Program-made: the position numbers and the translations under genes
Origin: Streptococcus parasanguinis
GTDB lineage: Bacteria; Bacillota; Bacilli; Lactobacillales; Streptococcaceae
Direction of reading: 5' to 3'
Assembly (NCBI GenBank): GCA_018377375.1
Contig: JAGZZN010000081.1
Span: forward strand, 1 to 5,924
DNA length: 5,924 bases
The notes under the pieces: model-generated
What the model saw: only the letters and a program-made list of their open reading frames with translations
Told to the model about the DNA's origin: nothing
Databases searched by the model: none
Part shown: positions 1 to 5,832 of the stretch, one piece after another
Layout: the number at the start of each line of letters is the position of its first letter
How positions within the stretch are numbered: the stretch's first letter is position 1

Positions 1-23
1 ATTTTTTCGATGATTGCATTCAC
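1..23 (-). CDS. Start of an unrecognised gene downstream of cppA (partial)
   Basis: Only the first seven codons and part of an eighth are in the window, reading M-N-A-I-I-E-K from a GTG start at 23. I do not recognise the product. The start rests on a GGAG ribosome binding site at 35-32, eight bases upstream. An in-frame ATG at 29-27 would give MSVNAIIEK, but it lies only two bases from that GGAG, so GTG is preferred. The frame stays open to the window edge. It begins 16 bases after the cppA stop codon with no terminator between, so it is probably co-transcribed with cppA. The assignment rests on start signals alone and could be chance. Confidence 0.45.
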
Positions 24-39
24 GCTCATCACTCCATTC

Positions 40-807
40 TTATTCTTCATAAGAAATATGGACCTGATCTTGATTGGCTTCAAACCAGAGTTCGATCTGA
101 CTTGGATCCTTGGCAATCAAGAAAGTTCCCTTACGGTGCACAAAATCGACAGCTTCTCCCAAGCGTTCTTTCAAGTCTTCCACATCAAAAGATGCCAATT
201 CGACCTTGATCATGCTCAAATCCCAAGTCACCTTGTTCTCCACTTGGAGATCTTCTCCTTGGGCTTCCTGCAAATGGATAAAGTGGGCAAGATCTGGCAG
301 GCGTCTGTAAAAATCTTGAGATTGGGCAAGATCAATCACATTGACCTCAAGAAAGTCCACATCAAAGCTCGTCAAACCTTTGAAATCTTCTGGCACGTCA
401 ACAAGAGGCGCTTTCTCCAAAGGTTCTAGGCTTTCAAGATTTTCTTCAGCATGCACGAAAATGGTATCTCCTTGAGGAGACACAACTTCAAAGGCGCGAC
501 CATTAGCACCTTGGTAAAGGGCGCTTGTTTCTGGCTGGCGGGCCAACAAATAATCAATTTCTTGAGCTTGTGCCACTTTCACCACGATGCGACCCAATTT
601 CTTTGGACCTTCGACCTTACGCGAACGCATACTCGGTGACTCTTCTAAGACGATTTTTTCTACTTTTGAGGCATCTCCTAAAGACAGGAGAGCTCCTTCT
701 TCCACTAATACTTTCATTCCCAATGTCTCTTCATAAAAGCGTTGATTGACATTTCGGTTATTCACTTTCAAGACTGGGATCACTCTTACGATCTGATTTG
801 CTGTCAT
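40..807 (-). CDS. cppA: CppA family protein (two VOC/glyoxalase-like modules; 'C3-degrading proteinase' family)
   Basis: This is a 255-residue cytosolic protein with no signal peptide or membrane segment. It resembles streptococcal CppA, with an N-terminal CppA_N domain (about residues 5-125) and a C-terminal CppA_C domain (about 145-248). Family marks include PVLKVNNR near residue 11, the EESPS..R.R.VEGPKK stretch at 55-70, and FEVVSPQGD at 106-114. Each half looks like a vicinal-oxygen-chelate (glyoxalase/bleomycin-resistance) beta-alpha-beta module: FYEETLG at 24-30 and DFYRRL at 165-170 are the usual helix signatures. CppA has been described as degrading complement C3, but the fold is not that of a protease and no export signal is seen, so that role is doubtful here. 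ATG at 807 is chosen because GGAGG lies five bases upstream. A TTG four codons earlier overlaps that site and is unlikely. It has its own promoter and probably shares a transcript with the next gene. Confidence 0.88.
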   Translation of the reverse strand: MTANQIVRVIPVLKVNNRNVNQRFYEETLGMKVLVEEGALLSLGDASKVEKIVLEESPSMRSRKVEGPKKLGRIVVKVAQAQEIDYLLARQPETSALYQGANGRAFEVVSPQGDTIFVHAEENLESLEPLEKAPLVDVPEDFKGLTSFDVDFLEVNVIDLAQSQDFYRRLPDLAHFIHLQEAQGEDLQVENKVTWDLSMIKVELASFDVEDLKERLGEAVDFVHRKGTFLIAKDPSQIELWFEANQDQVHISYEE

Positions 808-812
808 ACTTT

Positions 813-817
813 CCTCC
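813..817 (-). promoter_or_regulatory. Ribosome binding site that fixes the cppA start
   Basis: GGAGG on the minus strand is followed by AAAGT and then the ATG at 807. The spacing of five bases is normal. The in-frame TTG at 819 overlaps this site and has no ribosome binding site of its own at a sensible distance, so the ATG is the start. Confidence 0.8.
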
Positions 818-828
818 AAGCACTTTTT

Positions 829-857
829 ATTGTAAAAGATTTTCTGGCTTTTTACAA
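829..857 (-). promoter_or_regulatory. Probable cppA promoter
   Basis: Minus-strand boxes are -35 TTGTAA (857-852) and -10 TACAAT (834-829), with a 17-base spacer. The -10 box matches five of six consensus bases and the -35 four of six. It lies 21 bases upstream of the cppA ATG, so the leader would be short. It sits downstream of the terminator of the membrane protein gene, which fits cppA being a separate transcription unit. The -35 box overlaps a palindrome at 854-867. Confidence 0.6.
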
Positions 858-867
858 GAAATCTTGT
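854..867. repeat. 14-bp palindrome over the cppA -35 box (possible operator)
   Basis: ACAAGA-AA-TCTTGT is a perfect six-base inverted repeat with a two-base centre. It covers four bases of the proposed cppA -35 element (852-857) and extends upstream of it. Such a place suits a repressor or activator site. I cannot match it to a named regulator, and a 6+6 palindrome can arise by chance in AT-rich DNA. Confidence 0.4.
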
Positions 868-869
868 GC

Positions 870-907
870 AAAAAAGACAGATTTTTCAAAAATAAAAATC
901 TGTCTTT
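870..907 (-). terminator. Intrinsic terminator of the membrane protein gene, probably bidirectional
   Basis: A perfect 14-bp stem pairs 873-886 with 894-907 around a seven-base loop, with a GACAG core and A/T-rich flanks. On the minus strand it follows the stop codon of the gene ending at 914 by only six bases, and runs into a T tract (875-870, partly inside the stem). On the plus strand the stem is followed by C and seven Ts (909-915), so it could also stop rightward antisense transcription. It isolates the membrane protein gene from cppA. Confidence 0.85.
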
Positions 908-913
908 CTTTTT

Positions 914-2191
914 TTAGTATACTGTTCGTGTATGGACCCGCCCGTTTGGAGCTTCAAATTCGTATTCTAAGTAATCCTGATAGGTCCCTGGTGCAATCAC
1001 TCCACGCACATCTAATACAGCCGTTCCTGCCTGTCCCACAATGGAATCTGCTAACAGGCAGCAATTAGTAGACAGAACAAAGTAAGATTTAAAACGCGAA
1101 GAAGTAAATTTATATAGCTCAGCCCCTAAATCATATTTCAATTTGTAAGCGTAGGTCGGCTGACCGTCTTCCAGTAACCTCCTAGGTGGATCCCAAGGTT
1201 CTAACAACTGATCAATTTCAGCTAGACGCTTCTCTACTGCCTGATTCTCTTCTTCGGTAAGGGATAGGCTGTAGCCAAACAGCGTCTTTTGACTCTCTTT
1301 TTTACATAGTTCGATGTATGGTTCCTTATCCACTTTAAACAGTACGCCATCCCCAATCGTCCCAAATAGACGCTCTGAAAAGGGATCGTAACTTCCGTAA
1401 GAAATGACCTTCCCCTGATAACAAATATCTACATGCCCAATCGCTCCAAATAAGTTGCTGTCAGAAGTATGAACCAAAATTTCTAATTCCCTTGCCTCTT
1501 CTTCTTTTTTCACCAATCGATAAGGGCCTGTGTGTCCCGCCGAGCTCCCTTTTTGAAGAAACTGGTTAAACCGTTTTAACTCCTTAGCAGGGATAAAGGC
1601 TGCAAAGATAACCGGTAGGCTAATACGAAAGCGACGTTTTAACTCTTGGCCTTGTTGGTCTTTGTCAAATAAAATACCATCTCGAATATTAGAAATCCCC
1701 AACAAGACCAGATAAGCCCCCAAGAGGATAAATTGGAAGTGCCCATCTGAACCAGGTTCCAAGACAGTTGCTAGACCAAGCCCACCGTTTAAAAGCGCAT
1801 CCCATAAATAGAGCCAGCCTCCTTTTACCCGATTGGCCTTATAAAGCCAAAATGTGATCCCATAGACAATGGCACTCCCCAACTGATATGCCCCTAAACA
1901 AATCACAACTAAGTTTACGGGCAGACTACTCAGTCGATTCAACCAGATCAACGCAAGTGAAAGAAAAATAAACCAAATAGAGTGGCTATAGGAAATAGAC
2001 TTGCTACGTAACAAAAAGCGAAGAAGAAAGCTTCCTAGTCCATCAACTAAAAAGTAAATGGCTAATAGATCCAAGGAAAATTTGGTGAAACCAACGCCGT
2101 TTCGAAAAATGAGAATCCCAAAAATGACGGCAAGAACCCCAAACAATAAGGTCCGTCTTCTTGCAACTTGTTCAAAAGATATTTTTTTCAA
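914..2191 (-). CDS. DUF308/HdeD-like membrane protein with a C-terminal DUF4105-like (permuted papain-type) domain
   Basis: This is a 425-residue protein with no name I recognise. Residues 14-170 hold about six hydrophobic helices (roughly 14-30, 37-59, 71-84, 92-116, 128-143, 153-169), in the paired-helix style of DUF308/HdeD proteins. After a charged linker (171-235) comes a soluble domain (236-425). It shows GHVDICYQGKVISYGSYD at 252-269, SLSLTEEE at 308-315 and TNCCLLADS at 375-383. This order (Gly-His, then a tyrosine/glycine strand, then an L-LT-EE helix, then Asn-Cys) is that of DUF4105 and related permuted NlpC/P60 or papain-like hydrolases, making His253 and Cys377 candidate catalytic residues. 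The substrate is unknown. Six helices with a basic N-terminus would put the domain in the cytoplasm; a short hydrophobic stretch at 190-201 could change that. The gene starts at TTG and is monocistronic, divergent from pepX. Confidence 0.85.
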   Translation of the reverse strand: MKKISFEQVARRRTLLFGVLAVIFGILIFRNGVGFTKFSLDLLAIYFLVDGLGSFLLRFLLRSKSISYSHSIWFIFLSLALIWLNRLSSLPVNLVVICLGAYQLGSAIVYGITFWLYKANRVKGGWLYLWDALLNGGLGLATVLEPGSDGHFQFILLGAYLVLLGISNIRDGILFDKDQQGQELKRRFRISLPVIFAAFIPAKELKRFNQFLQKGSSAGHTGPYRLVKKEEEARELEILVHTSDSNLFGAIGHVDICYQGKVISYGSYDPFSERLFGTIGDGVLFKVDKEPYIELCKKESQKTLFGYSLSLTEEENQAVEKRLAEIDQLLEPWDPPRRLLEDGQPTYAYKLKYDLGAELYKFTSSRFKSYFVLSTNCCLLADSIVGQAGTAVLDVRGVIAPGTYQDYLEYEFEAPNGRVHTRTVY

Positions 2192-2195
2192 TATT

Positions 2196-2205
2196 CCTTC
2201 TCCTT
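2196..2205 (-). promoter_or_regulatory. Ribosome binding site that supports a TTG start
   Basis: On the minus strand AAGGAGAAGG lies before the TTG at 2191-2189. AAGGAG (2205-2200) is eight bases from the TTG and the second AAGG is four bases away. There is no ATG nearby in frame, and translation from the TTG gives the basic MKK... N-terminus expected ahead of the first membrane helix, so TTG is taken as the real start. Confidence 0.75.
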
Positions 2206-2221
2206 ATAGACGAAAGGTCTT

Positions 2222-2250
2222 TAGACAAATACTATTTTATCAAGTATAAT
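2222..2250 (+). promoter_or_regulatory. pepX promoter
   Basis: TAGACA (2222-2227) and a perfect TATAAT (2245-2250) are separated by 17 bases. The -35 differs from TTGACA by one base. The -10 ends 42 bases before the pepX ATG, giving a leader of roughly 35 bases that carries the ribosome binding site AAGGAG (2281-2286). Its -10 box lies between the two boxes of the proposed leftward promoter. Confidence 0.8.
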
Positions 2251-2262
2251 ATAAGAAGTAAA
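2234..2262 (-). promoter_or_regulatory. Possible promoter of the leftward membrane protein gene
   Basis: Minus-strand TTTACT (2262-2257) and TAAAAT (2239-2234) are separated by 17 bases, and each differs from consensus at one or two positions. The site is about 43 bases upstream of the TTG start. It overlaps the pepX promoter on the other strand. The surrounding DNA is very AT-rich, so other -10-like words exist and this choice is tentative. Confidence 0.4.
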
Positions 2263-2292
2263 GAAAAAAGAAACTGATAAAAGGAGCAGTCT

Positions 2293-4581
2293 ATGAAATA
2301 CAATCAATATAGCTATCTATCTGTTGACCAAAAAGACATTCTTAAGGAACTAAAAGAAATTGGGTTTGACCTTCCCACCCACCTCCCAGAAAAAGAACTG
2401 TTTGAATGGTTTGTCCGCAAGGTTTACTTCACCTATAAAGATACAGATTATCCCCTCTCTAACCTAGTGGTGGATTCTAAAACAGACTTTTTAACGTATA
2501 TCCAATCTGACTGCGAATGGTCTCCGAACATTTTTTACACAGTAGCCCTCCAATTACTCGGTTTCCGCTATTTTATTGATTTTGAAGATACGGATAGCTT
2601 CTTGAAAGAAGTCCAATTTCCGATTGAGTATGGAAACTTGGTAGAAAACCTCTATCACCTTCTCAATACTCGAACAGTAAAAGGAAATTTACTCATCGAT
2701 CAGTTGGTCAGCGATGGCTTGATTCCTGAAGATAACCAGTATCACTATTTTAACGGCAAGAGCCTCGCAACCTTTACGAGCCATGATGCCATCCGCGAGG
2801 TCGTCTATGTGGAAAGTCGGGTCGATACCGACAAAGATGGTCTGCCAGACTTGGTCAAGGTCAGCATTATCCGTCCTCGCTATGAAGGCAAGATTCCAGC
2901 TGTTATGACCGCAAGTCCTTATCACCAAGGGACCAACGATAAGGCCAGCGACAAGGCCCTCTACAATATGAATGTCGACCTCGAGGTCAAAGAACCTCAT
3001 ACCATTCAACTAGAAGAACCTCAATTAACAGTAGTCGAACCTGTCGGTCAAGCTGAAGAGGTAGAGGAGGCCGAAGAGCTCCTAACCCATATCAACTCCA
3101 GCTATACCCTCAATGACTACTTGCTTCCACGCGGCTACGCTAATCTCTATGTATCTGGAGTGGGGACAAAAGATTCGCAAGGGCTGATGACCAATGGAAA
3201 TTACCAACAAATCGAAGCCTACAAGAATGTCATCGATTGGCTCAATGGCCGTTGCCGGTCCTTTACAGATCATACACGCAAACGTCAAGTCAAAGCTGAT
3301 TGGTCTAATGGAAAGGTCGCAACCACCGGGATCTCTTACCTTGGAACCATGTCTAACGGCCTTGCGACCACAGGTGTGGACGGTCTTGAAGTCATCATTG
3401 CAGAGGCTGGGATCTCTTCTTGGTACAACTACTACCGCGAAAACGGCCTCGTCACAAGTCCTGGAGGCTATCCAGGTGAAGACTTTGATTCCCTTGCCGA
3501 ATTGACTTACTCGCGCAACCTTCTGGGTGGAGACTATTTGCATCACAATGCGGCCCACCAAGCCGATCTAGACATCGTGAAAAAAGAGCTAGACCGAGCT
3601 TCTGGGGACTACAACCAGTTCTGGCACGACCGCAATTATCTCTTACATGCTGATCAGGTGAAGGCTGAGGTAGTCTTCACTCATGGTTCCCAAGACTGGA
3701 ACGTCAAACCGCTTCATGTCTTTAATATGTTCCAAGCCCTTCCAGCAAGCATCAAGAAGCACCTCTTCTATCACAATGGTGCCCATGTCTACCTCAACAA
3801 CTGGCAATCCATTGACTTCCGTGAAAGCATGAACGCCCTCCTCTCTAAAAAATTGCTGGGCTACAATTCAAACTATGAATTGCCTACTGTCATCTGGCAG
3901 GACAATACGGGAGAACAAAGTTGGACTTCCTTGGATGATTTTGGCAACCAAACAGCTCAGCGGACCTTCTCCCTGGGAGACGACGAAAAAGTTATCCAAA
4001 ACCGCTATGCTACAGAAGACTATGAGCGCTATGGCAAGGCCTATCCAACCTTCTTAACAGACCTCTACCAGGATAAGGCACAACAGGTGACCATTGATCT
4101 TCCAATCGAAAAAGACCTACACCTCAATGGGAAAGCTCGCCTTCACCTGCGACTTCACTCCAGCACCAATAAAGGCCTGCTTTCAGCACAACTCTTAGAG
4201 CTTGGAAGCAAGAAATACCTCCAACCCTATCCTGCTGTCTTGTCGGTCCGTACGCTGGATAACGGTCGCTACCACATGCTAGACAATTTGACTGAGTTGC
4301 CTTTCAAAGAAGCTGGCCAACGAGTTATTTCGAAAGGTTATCTCAACCTCCAAAATCGTCATGATCTCTTAGAGGTTGAGGCTGTGACGCCAGGCGAGTG
4401 GATGGAATTTGACTTTGATCTTCAACCAACCATCTACAAGATCGAAAAAGGAGCGACCCTTCGTCTGGTCCTTTACACGACAGACTTTGAAATCACTGTG
4501 CGCGATCAAACCGATTACCAACTGACCATCGATTTAGCACAATCCAGCCTCCATCTTCCTGAAATGACAGAGACCCGCTAA
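2293..4581 (+). CDS. pepX: Xaa-Pro dipeptidyl-peptidase (PepX)
   Basis: PepX releases N-terminal Xaa-Pro (and some Xaa-Ala) dipeptides from peptides. It is a cytosolic serine peptidase of family S15 (EC 3.4.14.11) that lets lactic bacteria use proline-rich peptides such as those from casein. The protein is 762 residues, close to the family's usual 755-765. An N-terminal helical PepX_N domain spans about 1-145, the alpha/beta-hydrolase domain about 160-550, and the C-terminal jelly-roll domain about 560-750. The catalytic triad is visible: Ser348 in GISYLG, Asp468 in HGSQDWNV and His498 in NGAHVY, the same numbers as the known Lactococcus lactis triad. No signal peptide is present. A Glu-rich loop at about 231-262 is variable in the family as I recall it. 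The ATG has AAGGAG six bases upstream. The gene stands alone: divergent from the membrane protein gene, and followed by the rocS promoter. No convincing terminator follows its stop codon. Confidence 0.97.
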   Translation: MKYNQYSYLSVDQKDILKELKEIGFDLPTHLPEKELFEWFVRKVYFTYKDTDYPLSNLVVDSKTDFLTYIQSDCEWSPNIFYTVALQLLGFRYFIDFEDTDSFLKEVQFPIEYGNLVENLYHLLNTRTVKGNLLIDQLVSDGLIPEDNQYHYFNGKSLATFTSHDAIREVVYVESRVDTDKDGLPDLVKVSIIRPRYEGKIPAVMTASPYHQGTNDKASDKALYNMNVDLEVKEPHTIQLEEPQLTVVEPVGQAEEVEEAEELLTHINSSYTLNDYLLPRGYANLYVSGVGTKDSQGLMTNGNYQQIEAYKNVIDWLNGRCRSFTDHTRKRQVKADWSNGKVATTGISYLGTMSNGLATTGVDGLEVIIAEAGISSWYNYYRENGLVTSPGGYPGEDFDSLAELTYSRNLLGGDYLHHNAAHQADLDIVKKELDRASGDYNQFWHDRNYLLHADQVKAEVVFTHGSQDWNVKPLHVFNMFQALPASIKKHLFYHNGAHVYLNNWQSIDFRESMNALLSKKLLGYNSNYELPTVIWQDNTGEQSWTSLDDFGNQTAQRTFSLGDDEKVIQNRYATEDYERYGKAYPTFLTDLYQDKAQQVTIDLPIEKDLHLNGKARLHLRLHSSTNKGLLSAQLLELGSKKYLQPYPAVLSVRTLDNGRYHMLDNLTELPFKEAGQRVISKGYLNLQNRHDLLEVEAVTPGEWMEFDFDLQPTIYKIEKGATLRLVLYTTDFEITVRDQTDYQLTIDLAQSSLHLPEMTETR

Positions 4582-4616
4582 TCGTGGTCTCAAGGCTTGC
4601 CCTTACTCGGCTTCAT

Positions 4617-4645
4617 TTGACAGCTTAGCCTACTTATGTTACTAT
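4617..4645 (+). promoter_or_regulatory. Strong rocS promoter with extended -10
   Basis: A perfect TTGACA (4617-4622) and TACTAT (4640-4645) are spaced by 17 bases, and a TG one base upstream of the -10 (4637-4638) makes it an extended -10. It lies in the 104-base gap after pepX, 40 bases before the rocS ATG. This is the best promoter in the window and suggests steady sigma-A expression independent of pepX. Confidence 0.87.
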
Positions 4646-4685
4646 CTAATAGAGTATTTCATAGAAAAAGATATTAGAGGAAGTT

Positions 4686-5180
4686 ATGGCGATTGAAAAA
4701 ACTGTCAGCGAAATTGCTGAAATTTTAGGAGTCAGCCGCCAGGCGGTCAATAACCGTGTCAAGGCGCTGGCTCCAGAAGATACACAAAAAAACGAAAAAG
4801 GGGTTACCGTTGTAACCCGTAGTGGCTTGATCAAGCTCGAAGAAATCTACAAAAAAACTATTTTTGAAGATGAGCCAGTCAGCGATGATGTGAAGCAACG
4901 CGAATTGATGGAAATTTTGGTGGATGAAAAAAATGCTGAAATCGTCCGTCTCTACGAGCAACTCAAAGCCAAAGACGAGCAACTCGCTAAGAAAGATGAA
5001 CAGTTGCGCGTGAAAGACGTTCAAATTGCTGAAAAAGACAAGCAATTGGACCAACAACAACAATTGACTTTACAAGCAATGAACGACCGCGATACCTTGA
5101 AACTTGAACTCGAACAAGCCAATGAAAAAGTTCAAGAGCAAGAAAGCAAAGGTTTCTGGGCACGCGTTTTCCGTCGATAA
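4686..5180 (+). CDS. rocS: RocS-like regulator of chromosome segregation (HTH, coiled coil, C-terminal amphipathic helix)
   Basis: This 164-residue protein matches the layout and length of pneumococcal RocS, which binds DNA and the membrane and works with ParB and the capsule kinase CpsD in chromosome segregation. A helix-turn-helix lies at about residues 6-28 (TVSEIAEILGVSRQAVNNRV). A basic segment reaches about 57, followed by an acidic linker. A coiled coil runs from about 70 to 152, with four exact seven-residue repeats of KD-Q-L/I at 96-121. The tail GFWARVFRR (156-164) is a basic amphipathic helix suited to membrane binding. Residues 40-50 (VTVVTRSGLIK) fit the DUF536/HTH group that includes plasmid replication-associated proteins, so a plasmid-like partition or replication role is the alternative. 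GAGG at 4677-4680 lies five bases before the ATG. It has a strong promoter of its own and a downstream hairpin. Confidence 0.87.
   Translation: MAIEKTVSEIAEILGVSRQAVNNRVKALAPEDTQKNEKGVTVVTRSGLIKLEEIYKKTIFEDEPVSDDVKQRELMEILVDEKNAEIVRLYEQLKAKDEQLAKKDEQLRVKDVQIAEKDKQLDQQQQLTLQAMNDRDTLKLELEQANEKVQEQESKGFWARVFRR
4971..5054 (+). repeat. Four 21-base in-frame repeats encoding coiled-coil heptads in rocS
   Basis: Residues 96-123 fall into four units of seven, beginning KDEQL, KDEQL, KDVQI and KDKQL. At the DNA level the units are diverged, so they are not a fresh tandem duplication. They form the regular core of the coiled coil, which could change length by whole heptads between strains. Confidence 0.75.
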
Positions 5181-5183
5181 TCT

Positions 5184-5214
5184 GGGGCTGGATCCTACCA
5201 GTCCCTTTTCTTTT
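5184..5214 (+). terminator. Modest intrinsic terminator after rocS
   Basis: GGGGCTGG (5184-5191) pairs with CCAGTCCC (5198-5205) through eight base pairs, one of them G-U, around a six-base loop. It is followed by TTTTCTTTT. It begins three bases after the rocS stop codon. The T tract is broken by a C, and the next gene lacks a clear promoter, so some read-through is likely. Confidence 0.7.
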
Positions 5215-5233
5215 CTACCACAGGAGATTTCCC

Positions 5234-5827
5234 ATGAAAATATTAGAAGATTATATCGCCTTCGATCTCGAATTTAACCAATACGAAAGCGCCTATCAGA
5301 TCATCCAGGTGTCTGCCGTGCGTTTTACGGACGGTAAAGAAGTCGACCACTACGACTCCTACGTCTACACCGATAAGCCTCTAAAAAGCTTTATTAACGG
5401 CCTCACTGGCATAACCCAGGACAAGATCCAAAATGCTCCACAACTCGAGCAGGTCCTCGGCGAATTCAAGGCCTTCGTTGGAGACCGCCCCTTGATTGGA
5501 TACAATGCCAAAAAGAGCGACCTTCCCATCCTACTTGAAAATGGCTTGGATTTAGAAGACCAGTACGCTGTCGATGTCTTTGACCAAGCCTTCGAACGTC
5601 GTCCATCTGACCTCCATGGCATTAAAAATCTCCAACTCCACACCGTTGCAGCATTTCTAGGAGTCGCAGGAAAATCACACGATAGCTTAGAAGACGCCCG
5701 CATGACAGCTCTTGTCTACCAACAATTCCTCGAATTTGATCAAGGCCGTACCCTCCTTGAAGAGCAAGAGAACTTCTCCACCAACCCCTTTGGAGGCTTG
5801 GACTTATCCGGATTTTTTGATGAATAA
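5234..5827 (+). CDS. DnaQ-like 3'-5' exonuclease (DEDDh family)
   Basis: This is a 197-residue exonuclease of the RNase T/DnaQ superfamily, which removes nucleotides from 3' ends using two metal ions. All five active-site residues are visible: Asp11 and Glu13 in FDLEFN (ExoI), Asp96 in GYNAKKSDLPIL (ExoII), and His149 and Asp154 in HDSLEDA (ExoIII, the h type). LTGITQDKIQNAP at 57-69 is also typical of DnaQ-type domains. The domain ends near residue 168, and a tail of about 29 residues ends in a glycine, leucine and acidic run (GGLDLSGFFDE). It stands alone without a polymerase or helicase domain, so proofreading, repair or RNA trimming cannot be told apart. AGGAG at 5222-5226 lies seven bases before the ATG. 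It lies 53 bases after rocS across a weak terminator, with no promoter seen, so it probably depends partly on rocS transcription. Confidence 0.9.
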   Translation: MKILEDYIAFDLEFNQYESAYQIIQVSAVRFTDGKEVDHYDSYVYTDKPLKSFINGLTGITQDKIQNAPQLEQVLGEFKAFVGDRPLIGYNAKKSDLPILLENGLDLEDQYAVDVFDQAFERRPSDLHGIKNLQLHTVAAFLGVAGKSHDSLEDARMTALVYQQFLEFDQGRTLLEEQENFSTNPFGGLDLSGFFDE

Positions 5828-5832
5828 AAAGA

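Noticed and set aside
10..429. Plus-strand open frame of 139 codons opposite cppA
   Set aside because: It lies fully antisense to a well-supported gene, has no ribosome binding site, and its product resembles no protein family I know.
838..852. Weak CodY-box-like word in the cppA promoter spacer
   Set aside because: It has about five mismatches to AATTTTCWGAAAATT, which is expected by chance in AT-rich DNA.
957..964. TACGAATT on the minus strand, one base from the competence ComX box TACGAATA
   Set aside because: It lies inside the last codons of the membrane protein gene (Glu-Tyr-Glu-Phe) and is not placed to drive a gene start.
3001..3090. Glu-rich stretch in PepX as a possible insertion
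   Set aside because: This surface loop varies in PepX proteins, the frame is intact, and the total length is normal for the family.
3082..3561. Minus-strand open frame of 159 codons inside pepX
   Set aside because: It is antisense to the PepX catalytic domain, whose codons explain the sequence. No start signals were seen.
4571..4590. AGACC ... GGTCT inverted repeat across the pepX stop codon as a terminator
   Set aside because: It has only five base pairs with a ten-base loop and no T tract.
4725..5063. Minus-strand open frame of 112 codons opposite rocS, rich in Leu and Phe
   Set aside because: The composition is the complement of the Lys/Glu/Gln-rich coiled coil, so it is a shadow and not a membrane protein.
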